Positions 10,986-22,016 of a DNA stretch of 64,000 nucleotides are shown piece after piece. The position numbers were made by a program, and so were the translations under genes. The first letter of the stretch is position 1. Each line of letters begins with the position of its first letter. Under the pieces are notes generated by a model. The model ran no database searches. It was not told the DNA's origin and saw nothing but the letters and a program-made list of their open reading frames with translations. The stretch is from Anoplopoma fimbria (Eukaryota; Chordata; Actinopteri; Perciformes; Anoplopomatidae), in contig NC_072472.1 of NCBI RefSeq assembly GCF_027596085.1, positions 22,975,052 through 23,039,051 on the forward strand, read 5' to 3'.

Positions 10986-11436
10986 TTGCGCTCTTTCATT
11001 GTGAGGGGTTGGTTAATGATCGTGGTTGCCGATGGAGGACTGTAGAAACATTGCAGTTACTGTTCTAAAGGCAAAACCTAAAAGGTTAAAGGAGAAAAAT
11101 TGAGAAATCTTGCTAATTCAGCTTTGTAAATAATACTATGTACTAAAAAAATTGCGTGCTAGATCCACTGCAGGATTCTGAAGTGATATTGATTTTATAA
11201 GTGGTAAGTCACTAGTTTGGTCAAGGCACCAAAAGTACAACAAGTTGGGAATTGTTAGTATATCATTCAACATTTGGGTCAAGGTATAAAAGCCAATGTG
11301 CATGCAAGGTGAAGAGGACGGGTTAAAGATCAGTGCACAGAGTGGCACTTACTAGAGGACTAAAATAGAGATGCAAAATCACAATAGTAGCAGAAACACG
11401 TGTATTGTTTAACTCCGCCCGTAAAACCATTTAGAG
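10986..11436. other. intergenic, nothing recognised
   Basis: AT-rich spacer between the HMGN 3' end and a decayed hAT element. Nothing recognised. Confidence 0.4.
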
Positions 11437-12109
11437 CAGGGGTGGGCAATTATTTTTCCCAGGGGGCCAAATGAGCAACTGAAAATATTTTGGAGGGCCG
11501 GGCCAAAATGCCGAACTCAATTATGCATAATATACATTTTATTTCTATATAAAAAGCAGTAAATGGCATTGTTTTGACCGCTGGTAAGAGTGTATGTTAT
11601 TATTTGGCAATTAAAAGGTGAGGTTAGCTTTCAAAAATATCATTTATTCAAATAGAATTTCCAAAATGTGAAACATTTGACTCATTTTCACATTAACATT
11701 TCATTTTCACATTAACATTCACATTAATAACAAAGGGCAAAATAAACAAGACATGTCACTGAACTGTGTAACTGTGTAAAGAAAAGTGTCCCAGTTTTGT
11801 AGCCTTTTTCACTTTACATGCCTATATTAAACATTTAATGTTTTCAGAACTGTGCAAAAAAAAAGAAAAAGATCAAGTGTCCCATTTCACTTGTTATATT
11901 TCCACATTTTAGTGTTCTTCAGTTCTTTTTTTTGCATTCAGTGTGAGAAATCCAGTCTCTGTTGAGCTTTAACAAGCCCATCAAAGTCAGGTTGAATGTC
12001 TGAGGTGGAGATGTTCATCAGTGAGGGAGGATCTGTACCTGGATTTGGTAAACTTCATGACTGAGAATGTCTGTTCACATACGTAGGTGGATCCAAAGAG
12101 AACCAACAT
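11437..12109 (-). mobile_element. decayed hAT transposon 3' part
   Basis: The plus-strand left edge, CAGGGGTGGGCAATTATTTT at 11437 followed by 'gggggccaaatgag', is a typical hAT terminus. Reading inward on the minus strand, a remnant of the transposase C-terminal dimerisation domain follows at 11987-12109. The element is cut off at 12109, where an inverted repeat begins, so the 5' part is missing and it cannot move by itself. Confidence 0.75.
11987..12109 (-). pseudogene. hAT transposase C-terminal fragment
   Basis: An open stretch of 40 codons ending in TGA reads GSTYVCEQTFSVMKF then TKSRYRSSLTDEHLHL. This is the strongly conserved hAT-C dimerisation signature found in many domesticated and active hAT transposases. 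The rest of the transposase (zinc finger, RNase H-like catalytic core) is absent, so it is a fragment. Confidence 0.85.
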
Positions 12110-12168
12110 GGCTTTACAGATCATAGGGACATTCTACATTTTAGAATGTCCCTATGATCTGTAAAGCC
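12110..12168. repeat. perfect 27-bp inverted repeat with 5-bp loop
   Basis: 12110-12136 and 12142-12168 are exact reverse complements, separated by five bases. The left arm continues the hAT-derived sequence, so the right arm is a fold-back copy of transposon DNA placed at the break point. Confidence 0.95.
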
Positions 12169-12351
12169 ACTGGTTTTACAAACTATCCCAATAAAAACAG
12201 ACGAAGAAGAGTTTCAGCACCACGGACAGCTCCTGTGGGGGCCGTTGGTCTATCAGCCCGTTTTACCCCTGCAGTTTTACTTTTACAAATTTCGTTTTCA
12301 CAAAAAAATATATATTTACTTTCCCTGTTAGTAAACAAACCGATAACGTGC

Positions 12352-12500
12352 GCCCTGACGTCACTCTGACGCGGAAGCGATGGCGCCTTCTCTTCCGCCC
12401 TGACGTCACTCTGACGCGGAAGCGATGGCGCCTTCTCTTCCGGGTCCGCCGTGATTGGTCGGCGGAAAAAGGTTACCCCGGAAGTACGTAGAGGATTCAC
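12352..12500. promoter_or_regulatory. orphan promoter-like block with duplicated CRE/ETS unit
   Basis: A 45-bp unit is present twice in perfect tandem (12352-12396, 12397-12441). Each copy carries a palindromic cAMP-response element TGACGTCA (12356-12363, 12401-12408) and an ETS-like GCGGAAGCG. Downstream lie an ATTGG (reverse CCAAT) at about 12453 and CCGGAAGTA at about 12479. CRE, ETS and NF-Y sites together mark TATA-less vertebrate promoters. No gene that would use it is visible on either side within several kb, so the role is inferred from sites only. Confidence 0.45.
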
Positions 12501-12819
12501 TGCTTTTCTGCTTAGCGGTGAAGCTGTCAGATGGGTTTGTTTTCCGTTATCATACATTTCACAAACACGGCACACCTTGTTTCACTCAAGATTTTAAGCA
12601 TTGCAACTACTAAAACAATTGCTTCTAATGCTAACATGCTAACTGTCTGCAAGTACAGCTAATGAAAAAACCCCATGAAGAGATCCCTTCCTAATGCTTC
12701 AAGTGATGGGTGATTAAATGTCTTTGATACAGCTAATATTATGATTCAGCAGTCAAATATTGACTGTTATTATAAGTAGTCTTATTATATGAATCATTTA
12801 TGTCATATACATTGAATGT

Positions 12820-13083
12820 GTTGTATAGTATGTGTATTTATTGTCTGTGTAGTTGTATAGTATGTGTATTTATTGTCTGTGTAGTTGTATAGTATGTGTA
12901 TTTATTGTCTGTGTAGTTGTATAGTATGTGTATTTATTGTCTGTGTAGTTGTATAGTATGTGTATTTATTGTCTGTGTAGTTGTATTTATGTGTATTTAT
13001 TGTCTGTGTAGTTGTATAGTATGTGTATTTATTGTCTGTGTAGTTGTATAGTATGTGTATTTATTGTCTGTGTAGTTGTGTAG
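12820..13083 (+). repeat. 32-bp minisatellite, about 8 units
   Basis: Tandem units that include 'gttgtatagtatgtgtattt' and 'attgtctgtgta' repeat with a 32-bp period and few changes. The array is followed at 13084-13146 by a LINE-like 3' tail ('gaatttcccccatggggatc', then AATAAAGG). The same array and tail occur at 22017-22727 with about 20 units. Confidence 0.95.
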
Positions 13084-13146
13084 TTGAGCTGCTGTGTACA
13101 CTGTGTCTGAATTTCCCCCATGGGGATCAATAAAGGAATATAATAA
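13084..13146 (+). mobile_element. non-LTR retrotransposon-like 3' tail
   Basis: It holds 'ttgagctgctg', 'tttcccccatggggatcaat' and an AATAAAGG followed by short AT-rich repeats, and is nearly identical to 22665-22727. Related fish LINE or SINE ends with TTTCCCC...AATAAAGGATTA occur at 25.8 and 52.2 kb. Confidence 0.6.
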
Positions 13147-13184
13147 TCTCTGTTATGCTGTTCATTCTGTACACATGACATCTA

Positions 13185-13414
13185 TTGCATTCTGTCCATC
13201 CTGGGAGAAGGATCCCTCCTCTGTCGTTCTCCCAGAGGTTTCTTCCTTTTTTCTCCCTGTTAAAGGGGTTTTTAGGGGAGTTTTTCCTGTGCCGATGTGA
13301 GGGAAGGACAGAGGATGTCTAAGGACAGAGGATGTGCACAGATTGTAAAGCCCTCTGAGGCAAATTTGTAATTTGTGATTCTGGGCTATACAAAATAAAC
13401 TGAATTGAATTGAA
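13185..13414 (+). mobile_element. LINE-type 3' end with AATTG-rich tail
   Basis: It runs from 'ggagaaggatccctcctctg' through 'agccctctgaggcaaatttg' to 'gggctatacaaaataaa', finishing in AATTGAATTG. This is a widespread fish retroelement 3' end with a poly(A)-type signal and pentamer tail. No coding part remains, and the minus-strand frame across it is spurious. The exact clade is uncertain. Confidence 0.65.
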
Positions 13415-14430
13415 AAAATATATTGCCTCTCTCCCACAGTTAGTCTGTTCTTTCAAAATAAATCTCTCTTTGTGGAGAGGAGTGTTTCCCTGCAGAGCTG
13501 CAGTGGAATGAAGATTCAAAATAAGACAAACCTTCGCAGTAAAGAAGATGGAACTTTCAAAATACTCACATCAGTTGTGCATTTTTGCATATGACAAGGA
13601 CTTAATTTTTTCCCCTCCCCCTTTACTTAAATTGGAAATTGCATGAGGACGGATCTTTTCACAACCAGAGATGTTCCCAATGTCCTCATGGGAATGTGCA
13701 GGGGCATAAATATAAAATCCTTCGGACTTGACTTCTGCCAGCAATACTATAAGCCATTTTGAAAATACTACTGAGAAATTATGCCATTTGCTCAAAAAGG
13801 CAAACCCACCTCCATCATGGTTTTCTTTTTATTGGTAAAATAGTCTATATAAGAATAATATGCGTATTCTACATAAACCATAAAAAAAATATAAATAAGC
13901 TATAGAAAATACTCAATTAAATGAATTATTTCTTTGGTATTTTTGTCATATACAGATTTGCAATGATGATTGCAAATCTGTCTGGTGGGTATGGCGATAG
14001 TGTCCAATGTTAAGTCTCTATTTGATCATGTGACGAAACGATAAGATATGTGGCTGCTAGTTCAGGCGCGTAATCTGTCGAGCTGAGCAAACAGTCTTGC
14101 CTTTAAAACATGGCTGTGGCAAGAAAAGATAAGAGGAAAGAACAGGAAGAAAAGTAGCAAAGGTGTGCCTGTGTGCTTCGTAACTAGTAGCTAGTGTTTA
14201 CTGGGGCTCGTACTGGGCATATGGGTATTGTTTTAAGACAGACTTGAACAAAAAAGTACACCTATCCTTTAGGCATAGGTGTGACATGGGCAGAGGTGTG
14301 ACATGGGCAGACATTCTCTTCTCAGCTTTGGGAAGGCGTTTTTCAGAATTGGCTGAATCAAGAGACAGAATCTCACAGCAAGGTGTCATGTGATACTTTT
14401 AACCACTGCCAGATAAATCAAACAAAGTAG
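13415..14430. other. intergenic, nothing recognised
   Basis: AT-rich sequence. I see a short direct repeat of 'aggtgtgacatgggcag' near 14277-14311 and no gene. Confidence 0.4.
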
Positions 14431-14438
14431 ACTTCACA

Positions 14439-14444
14439 TTTATT
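14439..14444 (-). terminator. candidate slc37a4 poly(A) signal
   Basis: This is the first AATAAA I found on the minus strand downstream of the slc37a4 stop codon, about 1.46 kb past it. If used, the 3' UTR would run through the two miniature elements at 15.0-15.7 kb. Other signals cannot be excluded. Confidence 0.35.
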
Positions 14445-15010
14445 AGATGTTCATGGTACAATCACTGGTAATTAGAGTTGACAAAAGTCACAGATTTTTT
14501 TGAGATGAGAAAGTTAACGGTATACAATCTAGTGTTGTAACTTCTGTACGCAACCACAGTGGCAGTGATGAAACACCTGTCCTTTGATTTTCAGCTCTCT
14601 TTATATACACATGATCACAAAAGCTGACATGGCCCAAAAAGTCGACATCAGTGTCATTCTGGATCATGTAGCACACTACTGTGTATAAAAATAACATGCT
14701 CTCCTATTACTTCATTTCAGTGAAATAATGTGCCTTTTACAGTTTTGAACATGACACATGCTACTACATTGGTGCAAATCCCTAGACAAATAATAGTCTA
14801 GAATATACTGGCCCATCAGTAAACATTCAACAGGTTACATTGAAATGACCTCCACTGAAGGCAAGATATGAGCAGCAGCACGCATCCACTTTATCTCAAC
14901 AAAATCCACTCAAACGTTTGCACCTTCATGTCCATGTTCTCATTAGTATACAGCCATCTTAAATGTCACCAAATGAAAACGGACTCAAGGATTAATTGGA
15001 AGCAATGAAC

Positions 15011-15315
15011 AGGACCTGTGTATAGGAGTTATTAGCAGAAAGGATATATACTAATTATGTTTTCATTACTGTACAGCCACCTGAAATAAGAGTCATTCAT
15101 TAGATCAGAACGAGCCCTTTATATCTTGTTGTGTTTCTACAGTAGCCAAGACAGGACAAACCAAACACTGGCTCCTGCATTTTTTCATAACCTACAGGCC
15201 ACCGTAGTTATCTGAAAGGCTTTTGTAAAGGGAGGAGTGAGTGGCGGGTTGTTCAGGATGCAATCTGCAACTTCACTACTAGATGCCACTGAATCCTACA
15301 CACTGCTCCTTCAAA
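15011..15315 (-). mobile_element. TTAA-type MITE, degraded copy
   Basis: Read on the minus strand it starts near 'aggagcagtgtgtaggattc' and continues 'catctagtagtgaagttg'. It ends near 'ttctgctaataactcc' and 'acaggtcct'. It is the same family as 30004-30369, whose ends are AAGGTCTAGTGTGTAGG and the inverse of CTACACATTGGCCCTTT. Diverged, no coding content. It lies downstream of slc37a4, possibly within its 3' UTR. Confidence 0.7.
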
Positions 15316-15366
15316 ATCTAAGCTTGTGATGAACAGATACCATTTGCCATCTTTGTGTTGTTGAAT

Positions 15367-15682
15367 TAGGGATGCACCAATCCGACTTTTTCAGTCCCGA
15401 TAAATCAATCCAATACCAGTGTTTAATTAATAAGCTGTACGTCTCACCGTGTGGAAGAGGCTGAGATCATTCTTTATGTGCAAGGCACCACCAGGCTTGA
15501 CTTAAACATTGCTTTGTAAGACAAAAAAAACTAATAAATACAGAGATATAAATGTACTGAATTGTTATTTTTTACCATTATTAATTTAAATAATAGTATC
15601 CAATACCAGACCGTCCTATAGTCCCATTTATCCAGCTATTTGAGTCAGTATCAGACCTATATCTGATATTGGTGCATCACTA
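15367..15682. mobile_element. hAT-type MITE with 15-bp inverted ends
   Basis: The left end TAGGGATGCACCAAT (15367-15381) is mirrored by ATTGGTGCATCACTA (15668-15682), 14 of 15 bases matching as inverted repeats. The interior carries the 'ccaataccag' motifs typical of this fish family. At 316 bp with no reading frame it is non-autonomous. Flanking 8-bp target duplications are not clear, so it is old. Confidence 0.8.
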
Positions 15683-15901
15683 GGTATAATATGAGGAAAC
15701 ATCTGTGTGTGACAAAAGCACCTGATTGTGAATCTAAAGTTTTTTTTGTGAGATTCGTCTGTGCAACAGTAGTTTGTTTGGTCTAGTTGGCGTTGTATTA
15801 ATGTGCAGTATTCTGTATAAAGAGTCGTCAACATTGCAAGAGCTCTGTCCGTCTGGTCATGTGACAAGACGTCAGCGGCTGGCTCACTTCAGGAAGACAC
15901 A

Positions 15902-18900
15902 TCAGTCAGTTTTCTCTGCGATCCGTCCCATTTTGGTGCGCATGTTACGCGCCAGGAAGAAGCCAACGGTGGCGATAGCCATTATCACCTCGGCGACCCA
16001 GAAGGCCATGTCCCAGCTGTGTTGCTTGGCGATGGTGCTAAAGGGAAGGCCCGCCATAAAAGCCCCAACTGTAACAAAAGGAAAGCTTGTTTGGTAATGC
16101 AAACGTGTAAATGCTGGAATACTACAGTGAGTGATACAGGTGTTTCTGGTGGTTCATTTGAATTCACCATTAGCCATCAGAGCTACGACAGCGTGAGAGG
16201 TTCCACAAAAATTAGAAGGAGCACTTTCACTGGCTATCACCCCGAACAAGGCGATTGGTCCATAGGAAGAAAATCCAAACATAGCACCGAGGAACAGGAT
16301 CCAGATCTGTGCGCGACGATGAAAAAAACACAGTGCTCTCAAAATGATTTCCTAAGATTCAGTACAGCACATTTTTTATACCCACAAAATCCACAACCTT
16401 TTTGAACATACCTCTTTTTCTGATACACCAATGAGGACAGAGACAGGATGAAGGATTTGGACCCAAAGAGGAGCCTCCTGTGCAAACACAACAGGCTCCT
16501 GTGATACATGTCCACTTCCAGCATTTTAGAAAGTAAATAAAGGAAATTAAGTCGCAATTACCTTTGGCATTTCAGGAGTGATGGTGACTCTGAAGAGGTA
16601 CATGGACACGTACATGCCGGCCATCATGAAAAGGAGCAGGCCGTGGCGAGGGTTGCCATGGGTGCCCAGGCCTTTCTGGAGGAAGTCAAAGAGAGGGCAG
16701 TTTTGAACCCTGCTCAATAATCCCTGTCATATTTGCCTGATCGATCCAATACCCGTTACTCACCCGAGCTACGGCTCGATCAGAGAGGAACCCTGCTGCA
16801 AGGCTGCCCGCGAAACCTCCCACTTCCAAGGCACTCATGTAGGTGCTCCCTGTGGGAAACACAACAGCTGATGTCAGCACCCCTAACCAGTCGGATGATG
16901 TGCAAACCAGTGAGAAGGGCATACCCATGAGAACAGTCTGGCCTTTCTCCTGCATGAGGAACAGCTGTCCCCAGTCAGTGGCAGCCGTCTTCACCCCGAA
17001 CACCACCAAGTAGCCCAGAGACAGCACCCACAGGAAAGGGGAGAGGAGGAACTCACTCAGGGTGCTCTCACTGTTGCCTGGAGGAGGAGATAAGTACAAA
17101 TGCTCAAATGAACCAGAGATCAGCAATGAGTCCTTATACATGCAGCACAGTAATCAGTCAGTGTACTGGTATGTGTGGATTATAAAACTATTGTAATAAC
17201 TTACTCTACACAGCATGCCTGTGATACTCAACTTGCATTAACAACTTAAGTGCAATTGCAGCTGTTAAATGCTTTCATAAGGGCCTAGTGTCAACATGGT
17301 GCCATGTTCATTTAGCTAGTTGAGAAGTTAAGTTCTAAGTCAGTTCATTTAAAAATAAACAATTAGAATAAAATATGAGTTATGTACTTTTTTTAATGTT
17401 TATTCATTTTATCTGTAAAATGTCATGAATGTTTGTTTAGTTTAAGCAAGTTGAGTATCTCTGCCCAGACTAATCTAAATCAGGAGTATATCTATGGAGT
17501 GTGTCCTGCAGTTATCTAACTCCAACTTTGGTGATGTTGGTATATGACTGCTTACACTGTTCATCAGTTCTGAAAAGATCTACTCTCAGACAGATCTGTT
17601 AAAAACTCTATATATGTCCAGCCATCCACACAGCCATCTTCTGCTAACAACAGAGTCAGGATTGAAAAATTAAACTGTCACATAATTATATTTATGATAT
17701 GTTCAGTGAAATGTAGGTGAGGGGAACGCTCAAGATTACTCAAATAAAAGTCTTAAAGTCCCTGCCCAAATTTCCACAATGTCACAGATCAGGGAGGGAT
17801 GGATTGGGTAACTTATATTTAACTATGTACACAAAATTAGAGAACAGTTGTTATTGATGAGGTACTAACTGCTCTGCCTGCATGTAGGAGGATATTATTG
17901 AAGGATCAAAATCAATGACCCCCTCTGCCTGATCTGCATAGTGATTAACAGTTTAGGGTTTACAGCTGTGACTGTGTATGTAGCTGTAATCCATACAGGC
18001 ATATGACATGACTGCAAATATAGCGTCGTGGAGTTGGGTTAGACCAACTGTTGGGATGTTAATAGCTAATATGGGACCATGTGACTGTAATAGTTTGAGG
18101 CAACCATCCTCGGCCACACAGGAAGTGGCCTCTGTTAAACCTACCTCCCTTAGCCCCCTTCTTGGCCACTGCCTCCATGCTGGGCAGGCCCACGTCCTTT
18201 GGCTCGTTCTTTATGAACACCACACAAACAAATGAGAAGGAGGCGCAGACGATCCCCGACATGGCCAGGATAGTCCTCCAGTCGTAGTACTGCAGGAGCA
18301 CCGTCACCAGGATCGGACCCAGACTCCCGGCCAGATTCATACTGCAGGACAGCACGGACCACCATGTTCCAAACTGGGAGGGCTCAAACCACTGAGAGAC
18401 ACAAGGAGAAAGCAAAGCAGAGGATGCAGACTTATTTAAATGTTTTAATTTTGATATGTATGTTTACAACTATTATATACTGTACATATTGTCTGCTATT
18501 TTCCATGCTCCACGTTCATGAAGCAATCCACAGGTTATGGTCAAAACCACGCTGATTCACATCATTTTTTATCTCGCCATGAGAATCGTGCATTCACTCG
18601 CATTTATGCGTTTGTGAGTGATTGTGCACCTCTGTGTCTGTCCACGGCTAATCTCACATTCTACTACAGCAAACTGCATAATATTCTGGGTGCCCTGTTA
18701 TGGCTGCATGCTCAAGGACCTCTTGGGATTTAAGGGGACTCACATGTTCCCAGAACACCTTTAATTGCCTGTTTTAACACTCCTCATTCTCTACTCTTAA
18801 CCGGCTCACCGCTGGTAGGGGTCGCAAGTGATAACACAGCTGAGCGAATCTCGGATACCTCAGCTGCTACTCTGCAGCCAGTGATACAGTGGAGGAAAAC

Positions 18901-20680
18901 CGTAGACTTTATGTCTATGGAGAAAACAGCTTCACTTTTATTGTTGTGACCGGTGTGGCTAACATCTAACGGAACTACACAGAGATACAGTTAATCAGGG
19001 CCTTTTTATCAACCTATTGTTTTCATACATATCATCAAAAAATAGACTTTTCCAAATTGAAAAAAAAAAAAAAAAATTGTACAGATTTTTCTTTTATTCA
19101 ACTGCTGCAGGATAAAATGGCATCAGAACCACACACACTCATGATGTAACACAGCTGAAGGCAGCTATAGGCATTCCTCACCCAGCATACCCAACAGAGT
19201 AACTAGTAACTTGAGAACTTGGCAAATACTTAAGAACAACCCCCAGGCTGAATCAACACCATGTTTATCTGCAGTGTGCCGATGTTAACTAGGCTCTGTG
19301 GAACAGGAGCTACAGAAACGGTGGCAAACTGGTGAAGACTTGGAGCTTTCCTAGCATACAGTAGTTAACCCTCTTTAGACAAGGGGAAAACCTATGGTCA
19401 AAGTTTTTTTCTTTCAGAAAGATCTGCTGAGGATCTTCTATAAATACTTTCTCCTGTAATCTGATCCCCTTCAGCACGCAGAACACATGCCAAAGCCTAT
19501 TTATTCCTTCACCTATAGAGCACTGCTACTTTTAAGGCTGCTTCTCAGGAGCCTTGGGTTGACCCTGAGCGCAGAGCAGCAGAATGAGTCGGGGTTTGCT
19601 CAAAGAGCATGTGTGTCAGAGTCCTCCCTGCAATGTGAGCCATTTACTAGAGCTTTATGATCCAAAAAGCTGGTTGTGAATTAGGCCTTTGCAGTTTGTT
19701 AGGTGAACCTGTAATTTCTCAAACTATCAATGCTTTGGCAATTATCACCACCACTCACCCTCTCTCTCACAGTAGAAAGAGAAAACATAACTGGCAGCAG
19801 GTGGTTCCCACACTCTGGGTTTACATCTTTTCAACCAGCTGCCCGGAATAAATTGCAGGTGTCCCATACTGCCCTGGGCTTCGAGAGCGGGACTTCCGTT
19901 TGCCATGAAAGTTCCACTGAGTAAGAGGATCTGTGTCGCATGAAGTGGCAGACGGTGCGGTATTACCTTGCGCAGCACTTTCCCACACGGAGGCCAGCCG
20001 CAGCCTTGTCCCAGGCCGTTGATGAACCAGAGCAGGGAGAACATGGGGACGGTGGAGGACCAGGAGAAGGCCACGTTGATGCCACCCACCAGGAAGAGGC
20101 CGATGGAGAAGAGCCAGCGGGCACTGATCTGGTCAGACAGCACGCCACTGATGAACTTACTGATGGCGTAGGCCATGGTCTGGCTGCTGGTAATCAGACC
20201 TGCAGGGACACAATGAAGGTTACTGTTAAAAGCAATGTACCAAGAGAGAGACTGTAGATTTGTACCAAAGATGGATGAGACTTGAGTCATTTCCCTGCTT
20301 AAAAACCAGTAAGACCTCAACAGACACTAAGCACAGCAAAGTGTTGTATTAGACATTGCACATACTGCATGCTAATGCCTTTGCACTGTTCTTGGATAGC
20401 AAGGTAAATAAACCAGATTTAGGCATTATTGTACAATGTTTTTGTCAAACAACAGCCTCATTACATACTCAATCATTGCTTAACCTAATATGAGTTAACC
20501 AAACAAACAAAAAAAACACGCTACTGTCTCACCCAAGTCATCTTTGTCCAGTTCGATCTCCTCCATCACGGAGGGCATGACAAAGGAGAAGGTCTTCCTG
20601 TTGAAGAAGTACAGCGAGTAGCCTATAAACATGGAGAAGAAGATGGCTGCGCGATAATAGCCGTAGCCTGTGGCCCCCAT
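15902..20680 (-). CDS. slc37a4: glucose-6-phosphate exchanger SLC37A4 (G6PT), 8 coding exons
   Basis: Exons in transcript order (plus coordinates): 20533-20680, 19967-20199, 18145-18391, 16925-17077, 16764-16849, 16562-16675, 16168-16306, 15902-16068. All have GT/AG borders and phases fit, giving 428 residues against 429 in human. The protein is a multipass MFS antiporter of the ER membrane. It exchanges cytosolic glucose-6-phosphate for phosphate and feeds glucose-6-phosphatase. Visible landmarks: GYGYYR near the N-terminus, [12 protein letters not shown] with Arg28 (a residue mutated in human glycogen storage disease Ib), the [11 protein letters not shown] loop, [61 protein letters not shown] and GLPFSTIAK. 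Start: the ATG giving MGATGYGYY aligns with human MAAQGYGYY; an in-frame ATG eight codons upstream is less likely. Odd: the C-terminus is EKTD, not the human KKAE ER signal. It could be either teleost co-orthologue (a or b). Confidence 0.97.
17078..18144 (-). other. slc37a4 intron 3
   Basis: 1.07-kb intron between WFEPSQ...AKG and NSESTL...; donor GTAGGT, acceptor preceded by a pyrimidine-rich CTCCTCCTCCAG. No feature was recognised inside. Confidence 0.8.
18392..19966 (-). other. slc37a4 intron 2
   Basis: 1.57-kb intron with donor GTAATA and acceptor TCTCTCAG. It contains an A-rich stretch near 19060 and no recognisable exon. Open frames here are chance. Confidence 0.8.
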
Positions 20681-21559
20681 GGTTGCACTTGGTTCCAAAA
20701 ACACAGACGCACAACTTCAGGTTGAAAAAAAAAAACTATTGTTATTTCCTCTGAGTCTTTTGTTCAGTAGAGTCTTGTTTATGGGTCCAATCAAGCTGAG
20801 AGCACCAATGGGACTGTCCTCAGTAAAAAAGTAGACACTATCAACTTCTTGTTTGCACTGGGACAGAGACTAGACGCAGCATTGGCTAGGTGGCGCTGAT
20901 TAAATATTTTCCATGAGGACGAACGCTCTTGACAGCTCTCTTCTTGCAGGCTGGACGCTGTCTGTCATATGTGTGAGGCTGCTGCTTGTAGAATGAGGAT
21001 GGAGGGAGGGAAACCTTACACCGGCCTGAAAAATGAAAACAGCATTATAAATAACAGAAATACTTACCACTGGTCATACTGGAATGGCAGATATCTAACA
21101 CATCGACACTTAAGTTTGAACTGGCAGATACAAGAGCATGTATTATTATGTTTGGACACAACACCACAACAGAGGGACTTGATGCTGGATGTATGAATGA
21201 ATGGGTAGCCGCAAGTCTCCATGAATAAACAGAACAAACTTTCTTCTCACAGCTGTTTGTTAGTCAGTTGACCCCCAGCAGCCACTTTGCTATTTACAAC
21301 CCGGGTTCAGGATAAAGAGACATTCCTCCTGTCTGTTTGTGGGGGTCTCCAGTCAGCAACCCCGAAGATATCTGGTGCCCAATTGGGAACTCACATAACC
21401 TACAGCCTCTCATATTTAAATATAAGGCTCTAAAATGGCCTGTAAGTGTATCCAGTCATGAATCAATGTGTCCCACTAACACCATACACTGCATGTACAC
21501 ACTCACAGACAGAGGCCCGAGACAGACAGGACCCTTTGATACAAACATACCCACAGTTA

Positions 21560-21810
21560 GTTAACCTTACTCCTTTTATCCGAGTGTCCTTCAGGGCTTT
21601 AACGTCACTGAACGCGACATAAAGCCAGACGCATCGCCGGTAAGCGAATGAGGGAATCCTTTAAAACGCTGGTTTCCTTTCATCCGCGTCCCTCTTGCAG
21701 ATACCATCCATGCAACAGAAAGAAAAAGAGAAAAAGACGACGAGCGTTCATGCATCAGTGGCTCATGGGTTGCGTCACCGTGACACACTGTGACACACTA
21801 CCGCACACCA
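21560..21810 (-). promoter_or_regulatory. candidate slc37a4 promoter / 5' leader exon
   Basis: This stretch has more CpG than its flanks, several TGACG-like half sites (for example near 21602 and 21773) and a minus-strand donor-like AAAGGA/GTAAGG at 21571. A possible acceptor (T-run then CAACCTGAAG) lies 34 bp upstream of the start codon at 20715. Together they allow a noncoding first exon spliced to 20714. This is inference from weak signals. Confidence 0.3.
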
Positions 21811-22016
21811 CCGCATGTCCTGGTGCTATTATACCATCTGTTATGTAGAGCAGTGGTTCTCAAAGGGGGGCAGTGAAGGCACTCCAGGGGGTAAGTGAGA
21901 TTTTTTTAAAAATATATATATTTAAAATTAGCATCCATTCAAAAATCCTTTAAAAATAGTTATTTAATAAATATTCAATAAAATATAATTGTAAGTTCTA
22001 TCTTTATCTTTATTTT

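Noticed and set aside
12183..12575. 130-codon minus-strand frame
   Set aside because: It reads through the duplicated 45-bp promoter-like unit, giving a duplicated 15-residue block; no protein family resemblance.
12820..13083. CRISPR array suggested by regular 32-bp repeats
   Set aside because: There are no spacers: units are contiguous, the host is a vertebrate, and the array belongs to a retroelement tail.
16019..16405. 128-codon plus-strand frame
   Set aside because: Antisense shadow of slc37a4 exons 7 and 8.
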